Origin: Simmondsia chinensis
Lineage: Eukaryota; Streptophyta; Magnoliopsida; Caryophyllales; Simmondsiaceae
Assembly (NCBI GenBank): GCA_018398585.1
Contig: JAGTTD010000010.1
Span: 23,755,739-23,819,738, forward strand
Direction of reading: 5' to 3'
DNA: 64,000 nucleotides
Below are positions 44,496 through 54,792 of the stretch, one piece after another; the stretch's first letter is position 1; every line of letters starts with the position of its first letter. Position numbers and translations under genes: made by a program. The notes under the pieces are model-generated. The model saw only the letters and a program-made list of their open reading frames with translations. It did no database searches and was not told where the DNA came from.

Positions 44496-47400
44496 TGTAT
44501 GGAAAAATATTTTTATTGACTATTTTTATGTAAGGAAAAAACACTACACATTCAAAAACCTAGAATTAATTGTTTACTTTTCATTTTTTTCATATTCACC
44601 TCACATAAATGACGTTCATAATCTTTCGTACTTAAATTTATAAAATAAAGTAAAATATAAAAATAAAAACCCAAAAAGTAATAAAATAATTAATTTTCTT
44701 TTTAAAAATTCAAAAATTCATAACTACATAAACACATGCTAAAAAAACTATTGGTTACAATGTCCTATAAAGGTTACAATTGTAAAATCTATCAAAGTTT
44801 AAATCTTTCTAAATTCTAAAATGCTGTAGAATATCCTAAATTTTTCTCCCAAAAGTACAATGGTTATAATTTTAAAGAACAATCTCATATGGAAAAAGAA
44901 TTAATTTTATTTTTATAACTATTTTTATGTAAGGAATAAACACCACACATACAAAAATCTAGAATTAATTTTTCATTTACATTTTTCATATAACTTTTTT
45001 TTTCCTTCACTTCACATAAATACATAAACTAAAATGAAATAAAATATAAACATATAAAATACAATAATAAAAACTAGTTTTAAAAAATACCAAAAAAAGA
45101 AATAAAATAATTAATTTTCTTTTAAAAATTCCAAATTTCATAAATATATGAAATTAATTTTTTTTTTTTAAAAATTGACACTCTAACTAAAGCAAAAAAC
45201 TATTCATATTCTTTAGTCCTATGAAAATATTCAAAACAAGTTTTTATATCCTTTCATACATAACTATATAAATATAAAAATAAAAATTACCAAAAAAGTA
45301 ATGAAATAATGAAATTTCCTTTAAAAAAAATTCTGAAATTCATAATTATATAAAACATATTAAAAAAATATTGATTACAATATTCTAAAATGGTTATAAT
45401 TCTGAAATCTTTTCAAATTCTAAATGTTGTATAATGTCCTAAATCTTTCTTCCACAAAATACAATGATTATAATTTTAAGATACTATATTATTTGAAAAA
45501 ATAATTAATTTTGTTTTTATGTAAGGAAAAACAATTTTTATGACAATTTTTATGTAAGGAATAACACCACCCATAAAAAAAATCAAGACTTAATTTTTCT
45601 TCTTTTATATTTTTTTAATATCATTTTTTCCTTCGCTTCATAGAAATGACTTTCATATCCTTTCATAAAAAAATATATTAAAGGAAATAAAATTAAAAAA
45701 AAATTAAAAAAACCAAAAAAGTAATAAAATTATTAATTTTCTTTTAAAATAATCTGAAAACTCATAACTACATAAAATATGCTAAAAAAAACCATTAACT
45801 ACATATTCTATAATGGTTATAATTTTAAAATCTTTCCAAGTTCAAATTTTTTCAAATTCAAAAATATTATATAATGTCATAAATTTATCTCCCAAAGTAT
45901 AATGTATATAATTTTATAAAACTATTTTGTATGGAGAAAGAATTGATTTTTTTTTTTGTAAGAAAAAATATTTTTATGTAAGAAATAAACACCACCCATA
46001 CAAAAATCTATTAAAAACAGTTCCTTTCATACATAACTATATAAATATAAAAATAAAAATTACCAAAAAAGTAATGAAATATTGAAATTTCCTTTAAAAA
46101 AAATTCTGAAATTCATAACTATATAAAACATATTAAAAAAAATATTGATTACAATATTCTAAAATGGTTATAATTCTAAAATCTTTCCAAATTCTAAATG
46201 TTGTATAATGTCCTAAATCTTTCTTCTACAAAGTACAATGATTATAATTTTAAGATACTATATTATTTGAAAAAATAATTAATTTTTTTTTCATGTAAGG
46301 AAAAACATTTTTTATGACTATTTTTATGTAAGGAATAACACCACCCATAAAAAAATCAAGACTTAATTTTTCTTCTTTTATATTTTTTTAATATCATTTT
46401 TTCCTTCGCTTCATAGAAATGGCTTTCATATCCTTTCATACAAAAATATATAAAAGGAAATAAAATTAAAAAAATTAAAAAAACCAACAAAGTAATAAAA
46501 TTATTAATTTTCTTTTAAAATAATCTGAAAACTCATAACTACATAAAATATGCTAAAAAAACTATTAACTACATATTCTATAATGGTTATAATTTTAAAA
46601 TCTTTCCAAGTTCAAATTTTTTCAAATTCAAAAGTATTGTATAATGTCATAAATTTATCTCCCAAAGTATAATGTATATAATTTTATAAAACTATTTTGT
46701 ATGGAGAAAGAATTGATTTTGTTTTTTGTAAGAAAAAATATTTTTATGTAAGAAATAAACACCTCCCATACAAAAATATGTAATGAATTTTTTTCCTTAA
46801 TAGTTTTTCATATTAATTTTTTTTCTTTATCCTTTCATACATAAATAAATAAAATGTAAAAAATTCAAAATACCCAATAAGTAACGAAATTATTAATTTT
46901 CTTTTAAAATAATTTAAAAATTCATAACTAATAAAACATGCTAAAAAATAATTAGTTATAATATACTATAATGGCTACAATTCTAAATATTTTCTAGGTT
47001 CAAATATTTTCAAAGTCTAAAATATCGAATAATGTCCTCAATATTTCTTCTTCAAAGTACAAGTTTTATAACTTTGCAAGACTATTTTATATAATTAATT
47101 TTACTTTTAGTAAGAAAAAATATTTTTTATTACTATTTTTATATAAGGAATAAACATCATCCATACAAAAATCTTGAATTAATTTGTTCCTTTACATTTT
47201 TTCGTATTATTTTTTCTTTCACTTCACAGAAATTACTATATTGTCCTTTTTTTTCATAATTACATTTTCTCAAATTTTTTTCTTCCCTTTGCCTCATAAT
47301 GTCTTATTTCTGAATATTCTATAATATCCTAAAATGTCGTATAATGTCCTAAATTTTGTTTTTAATGTACAATAGGTACAATTTTAAAGGATAATTTCTC

Positions 47401-47540
47401 CCTTTTTCCCTTTAAACTCATATTTTTTTATAGTCTAGTTTTTTTCCTTAACTTCACATTATTCTTCTTTCTAAATGTCCTATAATGTGCTAGACTTTTC
47501 ATAAAATATTCTATAATGTCCTTAATTTTTCTTCCAAAGT

Positions 47541-49554
47541 TCCTTTGTTTTTTCCCTATAATCCTGTATCCTCACAAATATTTATCAAATACTATAAAAA
47601 TAATGTGTACAAAAAAGATAAACTGCTAACCTTATAGGAGATGTCATTTATGCCGAATGGCCTGCTGAATGCTGCAAATTATGTGGCAATGCCTCTTTCC
47701 TCATTTTGATGACGAGTGACAATGAAAGCAATGAGTTTTTTGTGATTTTGTTTGTGCAATTTTTTTAAAAAAACATAATAGTAGCTTTTGAGTTCCTAAA
47801 ATGAGGGTCTATTGATTTATTGCAATAGTTTTGGAATTTAATATTTTGTGAAAAAACATAACAATAGATTTTAATTTTTGAAATGTGGTTTTAATGGTTT
47901 ATTGCAATAATTTTGGTATTTATTTGTTCATTAATTTTTATTTACAAATTAATTATTATTATTAATTACTAATATATTAATATATACTAATAAGCGAAAT
48001 AATATTGAGAAGTCCTAAGCACTGAGTGAAATAATATTAAACACCCTTGGTAATAATTTTTTTAAAAACTTAAATGAATGTTAATTGGTTTAAATTAAAA
48101 TTATTTTTTTGTAAATATGATTTTTTTTAATTTTTCAATGAAATTAATTATTGCATTTCATTCGTCATGTCTTGAATATTATTATGCATACATTGTATAT
48201 TTTTTAATTCATAGATAATAATAGATTTTAATTTTATTTTTGGTAGTTATTAATTTTTAAATTTTATTATATAGTGTTAATTTTGTAAAAGAATATGACA
48301 AAAAAATTTTGGTAATTTTTATTTGTAGTTTTCATTAATTTATTTTATGTGTTTATATTTTATTTTATTTAATATATTTATTCTAATTCATTTATTATGA
48401 TTGATGATTCATTGAATTAAAAAATGTGAATAGTTTTTTTTTTTTACCATTTTTATGTAGTTATGAATTTTTACAGCCTCTCTTCTACCCGGAAGGGGGA
48501 AGGCTTCATACATCCACCCCCCTAGACCCTGCTCGTGCGGGAGCCTCTGTGGCGCTGGGACTGTTGTTGTTGCTGTTGTTGTTTATGTAGTTATGAATTT
48601 TTGAAATATTTTAAATGAAATTAATTTTATGTATTTCAAATTTTTGTAAAAGGAAATTATTTTTATGTATAATTTATATTTTATATTTATTATTGATTTT
48701 TATTATTTTATTTTATGTAAGTTGTTTTTGGTATTTTTGATTATTAATTTTTTATTTCTATATTTTATTTTATTTTATGAATTTATGTATGAAATGATAT
48801 GAAAGGTTTCTTTTTTTATTTTTTTATAAAGTTAAAAATTGTGGATAGTTTTTGGCCCTAGATGGGGTGCCGCATTTTTTAAAAGAAAATTAATTATTTC
48901 ATTATTGTTTTGATATGTTATATAAGTAGTTATATTTCTTATGATTCTTTTTCGTTACTTTTTATTTTATTATGTATGGAACAATATGAAATTTTTTCTA
49001 TTTTTAGTTTTATTTTTTATTACTTTTTTGGTGGTTTTTATTTTATTATGTATGCAAGAATATGAAATTTTTGTTTTATTATTAGTTATTTTTTATTTTT
49101 ATTATTATTAGTTTTTTATTATTTTTTATTTTATTATGCGTGGGAGAATAGGAATTTTTTTTCTATTTTTGGTATTTTTTTGCATTAAATTAATGAATGT
49201 GAATAGTTTTTTGCTTAAATGAATTTCATTGGGCTTAAGGAAGGATTTGGGGTTAATGCATGTGAATAGTTTTTTGTTAATAATTGTATTAAATGTCTTG
49301 GCAATTTATTTTATCTTTTTTATATATTGAAAAATGAAAGGACACCAATCCTAAAATCTAGATGTGATAAATTGAAGAAGATGAAAAAGAAAATGAATTG
49401 TTTATATAATTAAATTGATGCATTAAAATTGCATAATTAAATTGATGCATTAAAATTATATTGAATAATTTATTGTTTTTTTTTTTCTTATCTTTGGAAA
49501 TTAGATAAACTCCTCTTAAAAATTTAGATATTAGAATTTGTTGCATTTTGGTGA
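47541..49554. repeat. Helitron right part: short unique core and inverted repeat units
   Basis: 47600-47770 is less AT-rich than its surroundings and could encode DVIYAEWPAECCKLCGNAS on plus. From about 48130 to 49300 the repeat unit appears in reverse complement: TTTATGTAGTTATGAATTTT (48582-48601) is the inverse of the AAAATTCATAACTACATAAA anchor, and TACTTTTTTGGTGG (about 49021), TTTATTTTATTATGTATG and GATATGAAAGG mirror array blocks. Units are shorter and more diverged than in the left array. No ORF is supported. Confidence 0.65.
48473..48581 (+). mobile_element. Short RTE LINE tail with 21-bp target duplication
   Basis: 109 bp of LINE 3' end (GGGGGAAGGCTTCATACATC, CCACCCCCCTAGACCC, CTCGTGCGGGAG, GCGCTGGGACTG, then GTT repeats) between exact 21-bp copies at 48452-48472 and 48582-48602. 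It landed on the inverted anchor of the Helitron repeat. Confidence 0.92.
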
Positions 49555-49588
49555 CAGTGGGAACTTCTACTTAATAGTTTAGTATAGA
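49555..49588 (-). other. Helitron 5' terminus
   Basis: Minus strand: TCTATACTAAACTATTAAG followed by TAGAAGTTCCCACTG. The 5'-TC and the TCTATACTA..AAGT.GAAGTTCC layout are common at the start of plant Helitrons. The preceding minus-strand base is A. Confidence 0.75.
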
Positions 49589-50243
49589 TAACACATCATT
49601 AGTTTATCATTGTTTCAGGACTTACTTAGGTGTTTGCTGTTTATAAATTTTGGTATTTTGTAAACTACAATAGGTTTTGAAAATGCTTTTTTCTCTCCAA
49701 ATTTTTATTTCCTTTTTTAACTTTTACTAAAGTTAGAGAAAAGATTCAAAAATATGAAAAAGTTTATTTTTATAATGTGGTTTTTAATATCTCAAACAAA
49801 GAACACATCAAATAAAACACAATATCAAACAAACGCTTAGATTTTGATGTGTCAGTAAATAAACAGGCTTGTTGTGTAATTATACTATCTTGATATCCAT
49901 ACAAATATACATATATACACTTTTGTAAAACAAAAAGATCCAGCAAATATTACAATAAAATATTCCCATATTTGATGTTAAATAATGAATTATAAATATT
50001 CAAAATACAATACAAAATAAAAAATGAAAGATTATATGACTTGCAACAATCACTATTAGTTATTATTTTCTTAATATTTAATAATTTTTTATTAATATAT
50101 TAATTTTTTAAGCCTTGTAAAAATGTGGGAATGTCTATATTATTCTGAAGAAGATATTAGTAGAAACTTCATTTATATATATATATATATATTTTACATT
50201 TATTAGCAGTATAACATCTTTTTATAAATTAAAAAGAAACCAA
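49589..50243. other. AT-rich spacer without gene
   Basis: No ORF, RNA gene or element is recognised. A (TA)n microsatellite lies at about 50173-50192, and 50231-50243 (AAAAAGAAACCAA) is the left target duplication of the next LINE. Confidence 0.7.
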
Positions 50244-52133
50244 TAGAGAGACCTGGCGGTGGTGCAGGGAGGTTCAGGAAAAGATCAAGGCCAAACGAAA
50301 CTGCTTTAAGGATTGGGAGAGAAGTGGAGATGAAGACAAGAAACAACAATATAAACAGGCTAAGAAGGGAGCAAAGGTAGCAGTAACAAAGGCACAATCT
50401 AAAGCCTTTGAGGAGGCTGGATACATTCAAGGGGCTAGAGACCTCAATAGAATGGCAAAGGAAAGGAGGACTAGAGACCTTGACCAACTAAGGTGCATAA
50501 AGGAAGCAGATGGACAAGTGCTTGTAGACGAGCAACAAATAAAAAATATGTGGAAATTATATACTTCCAAGATCTGCTCAATGAAAAGGGAGATACAGTT
50601 GCACCCACAGGAGAACTACAAGCACCGACGGAGAACCAGGACCTACTGGTACGGCACCAGAATTAGACTTGAGGAAGTCAGGGAAGCATTGAAGAAAATG
50701 GGCAGGGGTCAGGCAGTCGGCCCAGACGGAAAACCCATTGAGGCATGGAAGTGTATGGGAGAAGTGGGAATCAAATGGCTGACCAAATTATTGGACCAAA
50801 TTATCCAAGGGAAGAAGATGCCCGAAGAATGGCAGAAGAGCACATTGATTCTCATTTATAAGAGCAAAGGTGACATTTAGAGTTGCGCCAACTACAGAGG
50901 AATCAAACTAATGAGCCACACCCTAAAGCTTTGGGAGCGGGTCGTAGAAAGAAGGCTTCGGCAATGGGCAGGGTTCTCAGAGAACCAATTTGGACTCATG
51001 CCAGGCAAATCAAGCGATAGAAGCTATCCATCTCTTGAGGAGGACCATAGAGTTATATGGGGATAGACAAAAGGACCTCCACATGGTTTTCATTAATCTG
51101 GAGAAGGCATATGGTAGAGTACCAAGAGAGGTTGTATGGAGGGTACTGGAGGAGAAAGACATCTCACACCCCTACATACGAGTCATCAAAGATATGTACA
51201 AAGAAGCCCAAACCAAGGTGCGTACAACGGAAGGGGATACAAACGCTTTTCCCATTACAGTGGGAGCACACCAAGGATCAGCATTGAGTCCCTTTCTGTT
51301 CATTTTGGTAATGGACAGACTCATAAGGCACATCCAAGGGGATGTGCCTTGGTGCATGCTTTTCGTGGGTGACATAGTTTTGGTGGGGGAAACTAGCAAG
51401 GAGGTGAATGAGAAACTTGAAATTTGGAAGTTGGCCTTAGAATCGAAAGGCTTAAGACATAGTAGATCAAAGACCGAGTATATGGAACTCAAGTTCTGCA
51501 TGTCTACCACGCCAAGCGCAGAAGGCGTCAAGATTGGATCAAAGGGCATACCACGGAAAGCATGTTTTAAATGCTTGGGTTCCATGGTTGAACAGGACAG
51601 AGAAGTGGACGCAGATGTCAATAATTAAAGTGGGGTGGCATAAATGGAGGATGGCCTCCGCGATACTGTGCAATAGGAAGTTCCTGTTAAAGTTAAAGGG
51701 TAAATACTACAAAGCGGTAGTTAGACTAGCTATGTCCTATAGGGCAGAGTGCTGGCTACTTAAGTACCATCACAAGCAAAAGCTAATAATGGCGGAGATG
51801 AGGAATTTAAGATAGATGTGTGGGCACACAAGGAAGAACGTGATCAAAAATGACTTTATAAGAAGTAAATTGGGCATTGCACCGATAGAGGATAAGTTAA
51901 GGGAGCAACATCTGAGATGGTTTGGGCATGTGAAGAGGAGACTCACCAATGCCCCTATTAGGAAATGTGAACAACTCCATATTACAGATGGGAAGAGAGG
52001 GAGAGACCGGCCAAAAAAGAGTTGGATGGAGATGATCCGGCAGGATCTCGCCTATCTTAATTTAAACGAAGAGATAGCCCTGGATAGAGCTCAGTGGAGG
52101 GCTAGCACCGATGTAACTGATATAGTAGTGTAG
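50244..52133 (+). pseudogene. RTE LINE reverse transcriptase, nearly complete RT domain
   Basis: Linker helix region (QYKQAKKGAKVAVTKAQSKA, DLNRMAKERRTRDLDQLRCI, KNMWKLYTSKIC) and RT: VREALKKMGRGQAVGPDGKP, EAWKCMGEVGIKWL, MPEEWQKSTLILIYKSKGDI, stop at 50878, NYRGIKLMSHTLKLWERVV, frameshift near 50990, DLHMVFINLEKAYGRVPREV, GAHQGSALSPFLFILVMDRL, LFVGDIVLVGE, KTEYMELKF, then the C-terminal tail HTRKNVIKNDFIRSKLGIAP, LRWFGHVKRR, SWMEMIRQDLAYLNLNEEIA. The catalytic FADD is FVGD, so one catalytic Asp is lost. The APE endonuclease is missing through truncation. Confidence 0.9.
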
Positions 52134-52229
52134 GAGCACCCAGCATTCGTATAACGAGAGGTTGCTTGTTTGCTTAGCGCTTGTACGCAGTTATGATGTT
52201 GATGGGTGGCCCAGTGCTCCTAAGGCAGA

Positions 52230-52510
52230 TGGGAGCTAAGGAAGAGGCCGGCCAAAGAAGAGTTGATTGGAGACTCACCACTGCCCATATAAGGAGATGT
52301 GAGCAACACATATCATAGACAAGAAGTGAGGAAGGGGCTGACGAAATAGAAATAAAATTAAAAATAAGAATAAAATTAAAAATAAAAGTAAAATTACGTA
52401 GAGACAATTTGATTTGATGGGACCTCGCCGACTCCAACCTAAATGAAGAGATGGCCCTAATTTAGAGCTCAATGCAGGTTTAGAATAGGGGTAACTGACT
52501 TAGCAATGTA
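52230..52510 (+). other. Degenerate repeat of LINE C-terminal domain
   Basis: GGCCGGCCAAAGAAGAGTTG, then RLTTAHIRRCEQHIS and a C-terminal remnant (DLADSNLNEEMAL-like, at about 52420-52460) parallel RLTNAPIRKCEQLHI and DLAYLNLNEEIAL upstream. The same second copy is present in the LINE at 5030-5230. An A-rich (AAAATTAAAAATAAG)n insert lies between at about 52345-52395. Confidence 0.6.
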
Positions 52511-53142
52511 GGACAGTTGAGCACCTGTAAGCTGCGGGTATGACCGTGTGTATACACGCAGTACGGATGGTAGTTGGTCAATTAGGGCTCCAAGCTGCTG
52601 ATACTTTCTGTACTTTTTGTACTATCTTTCTCTCATTTCTCCATCTCCCTTTATCTCTTTCTCTCTCTCTCTCTCACACACACTCTCTTCCTCTACCTTC
52701 TCTCTCTCTCTACCTCTATCTCTTTCTCTACACTCTAGATGATCTACTTCTCTATATGTTTCCGCTACATGTGTGAGTTGTATCGCATGTAGAATCTCCC
52801 TCGTACTTACTTGTTTGCTTCTACCTTTTACCGTGAATGCTATGATTCTAGGCTCCCATGCATTTATACATAAGTACATGCTTACATGCTTATTGAATTA
52901 TTGGATTTGATTGTATGCCTACACGCTCTCTTGCATACATGCCTCACATGATTTCTAGGCTTTACACGCTCTCCTTGCAGGCTTTCCATAAATATCTACT
53001 ACCATGTTGGGAGTCCTCGGAAATAGTCTCTCGTCAGGGGCCCACCCTGATGGGGTAAGGCAGCGTACATCCTACCCCTCCCAGACCCGCGCAAGCGGGA
53101 GCCCTTGTGGCACTGGGACTATTGTTGTTGTTGTTGTTGTTG

Positions 53143-53419
53143 AAAAAGAAACCAACTCATGAAAAGATTATAGACTTTGAACCCAAAATTTTAACATGAC
53201 ATAAATTAGTATGATAATACTCACTCAGTTAATATACAAAGAATATTCAACATGATTAGCTTCTTTTTTTTTTTTCTTTTTTTTAACATTGATATGGCCT
53301 TGGAGGGAGAGAAATTGCCATTTGGAAGAGGGAAACTTGTATCTAATGAAAATCTAACTCAAGCGATGTTGTTAACCTATAGTGTTGTCCAGCAATGGAC
53401 TATGTAACTGGTGAACATT
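53143..53419. other. Spacer without gene
   Basis: AT-rich, with a T-rich run near 53262-53285. Nothing recognised. 53415-53419 (ACATT) is the left target duplication of the next element. Confidence 0.7.
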
Positions 53420-53980
53420 TGATATAGCCCCGCCTCCATTAGCGGATAGCTTAGCGGCTTAGTCACTCGTGGGTATGGGGGTTGATGGATAGGCATGTGG
53501 TTGCGCAGCTAAACTTGAACACGATTGGCAGGTACTTGGCAGATACGGGTTGGCAGCAATGGTGAGTTGGCGGCTATATTGGAACACGGCAAGTGACGGG
53601 TTGGTGTACGCAGCATGGGTTGGAACGTGGCAATCAGAGTTTGAATTAGAATAGCATTAGATTAGTTATTTTTCATATTTGAATTTAGTTTTTATATTTA
53701 TCTTTAGGTGTTTATGTTTATCTTTAGTATTTTTATTTATCTCTTAGAGTTTGATTTGCAGTCCATTAGCTTCTCTATAAATATAAGAGGAATTAAGTTG
53801 TTTTCATTATTCAATTGTTTAGGTTTATTTTGATGAGTTTTGGGTCTTTCTATTCTCGGGAGTGAGAATTAGAAGTGAATTTATATGCTCCTCTTTCATT
53901 TTATTATTGATTAATAAAATTAAAGTGAAGGTTGTTGAATCCTTCCCGCTCCCTAAAATCCGACTTTACGCGCTGTATCA
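53420..53980 (+). repeat. 5' LTR of the deleted gypsy element
   Basis: TGATATAGCCCCGCCTCC to CGCTGTATCA. Contains repeated GGTTGGC.GC.ATGG-type blocks in the first 230 bp and a TCTATAAATATAAGAGG TATA region at about 53772-53788. The partner at 56077 differs by substitutions and small indels. Confidence 0.9.
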
Positions 53981-53999
53981 ATGGGTATCAGAGCTTAGA

Positions 54000-54792
54000 A
54001 TGACTTCTGAGATGTCCCGTGGGCGACCGAGGTACGCCGCGGTCGGAGACGTTTTTGATCGTGATGTTCAACGGCAGAACGAGAGAAGATTCAAGGAGGT
54101 GGAAGTGGAATTCCAGTGAATTAAGAATTGCTTGATTCAACTGGGAGCAAATCCCGACTTGGAACCGGGAACCCAGCCCCAACGCCCATTAACACCGAGT
54201 GTTATTGAAGAGGAGACGGATGAGACCCAGAATCCGATTTCGGATACTGATCTACTGGATCCTAGGCCGAGGCAACATCTGCCCAATACCGACGACACCA
54301 ACGTTGATGAACGGAGGTGGGAATCCGGTCTCCGCGATGAATTTTCGGAGTTTGAGGAAGAAGGTGCCATAGTGGTGGAAGAAACTTAGGACGAGTTGGT
54401 GTCACTTGGTGAAGTGGAGATAGCGGGTGACAGGGGTCGCTTGCTATTGGTCAGGCGAGCTGGCTTCACGCCTGAAGAAGCAGAAGGGGATGAATGGCTT
54501 CAACACAACATATTCCAAACGACATGCACGATTAGCAAAAGGGTATGCCGCCTAGTCATCGATTCCGGGAGTTGTGAGAACGCCATCTCCAAAGAAGCCG
54601 TCCAGAAGCTAGGGTTGAAGACGGAAGATCATCCGAACCTTTACATGATGCTGTGGATCGAGAAATACGATCAAGTAACCGTGTCTAAATGTTGCTTGGT
54701 GAAGTTTTCAATTGGGTTGAAATATAGGGATAGCGTGTGGTGTGACGTCGTCACCGTGGACGCTTGCCATCTATTGTTAGGCCGCCTGTGAC
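54000..54792 (+). pseudogene. Gag N-terminal remnant fused to aspartic protease
   Basis: First Met at 54000 (MTSEMSRGRPRYAAVGDVFD) soon after the primer site. A charged segment (QRQNERRFKEVEVEFQ) is followed by a stop at 54117, a Pro/Glu/Asp-rich acidic linker, and a stop at 54387. The protease is RLLLVRRAGFTPEEAEGDEW, NIFQTTCTISKRVCRLVIDS, GSCENAISKEAVQKLGLKTE, then VSKCCLVKFSIG, VWCDVVTVDACHLLLGR, with catalytic Asp-Ser-Gly intact. The IFxTxC, IDSGSCEN and VWCDVVxxDACHLLLGRPW layout is known from plant chromovirus polyproteins. The Trp expected after GR is a TGA at 54789. Confidence 0.82.

Larger units (their letters stand above)
38020..47540. repeat. ~420-bp tandem repeat array (interrupted by copia 38694-44495)
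   Basis: The anchor CATAACTACATAAAAC (or close variants) recurs at about 38067, 38491, 44719, 45139, 45341, 45763, 46114, 46534 and 46923. Removing the copia and one 5-bp duplicate (5,807 bp), 38491 to 44719 becomes 421 bp, so spacings are about 424, 421, 420, 202, 422, 351, 420 and 389. Each unit repeats the order: anchor, ACAATRTTCTATAATGGTTA, CTTTCCAAGTTCAAAT, TAATGTCCTAAATTTTTCT, GTAAGGAATAAACACCACCC, CCTTCACTTCATAGAAATG. Units are about 75-80% AT. Confidence 0.85.
37253..49588 (-). mobile_element. Non-autonomous Helitron carrying tandem and inverted repeats
   Basis: On the minus strand the element starts TCTATACTAAACTATTAAG (49588 downward) and ends GGTTTTGCTAG (at 37253), with a CCATGC/GTATGG imperfect hairpin just before the end. 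It is flanked by A (complement of T49589) and T (complement of A37252), the expected insertion between A and T without target duplication. 5'-TC, 3'-CTRR and subterminal hairpin are the Helitron definition; the TCTATACTA start and CTAG end are plant-type. Removing the copia (38694-44500) and the LINE tail (48473-48602) leaves about 6.4 kb. No RepHel helicase is seen, so it would depend on another element. Confidence 0.78.
50244..53142 (+). mobile_element. RTE-type LINE, longer 5'-truncated copy
   Basis: Bounded by the exact 13-bp duplication AAAAAGAAACCAA (50231-50243, 53143-53155). Starts in the endonuclease-to-RT linker (ETWRWCREVQEKIK, probably ETWWW.EEVQ originally) and ends with the shared GGGGTAAGGCAGCGTACATC, CGCGCAAGCGGGAG stem, CACTGGGACT box and (TTG)7. 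It overlaps the full extent of the copy at 3919 and supplies the missing upstream part. Confidence 0.9.

Noticed and set aside
38020..47540. CRISPR array
   Set aside because: Repeat units are about 420 bp, degenerate and without short spacers; plant nuclear context.
37900..49300. Centromeric or subtelomeric satellite
   Set aside because: Few units, strong unit divergence, inverted copies and Helitron termini on both sides explain it better as Helitron interior.
38020..49300. Foldback transposon or MITE with long terminal inverted repeats
   Set aside because: The outer ends (37253, 49588) are not inverted repeats of each other and there is no target duplication, whereas Helitron end signals are present.
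52540..52879. ORFs on both strands over a CT-rich stretch
   Set aside because: They translate the (TC)n-rich part of the LINE 3' region (about 52630-52740) and carry no domain.
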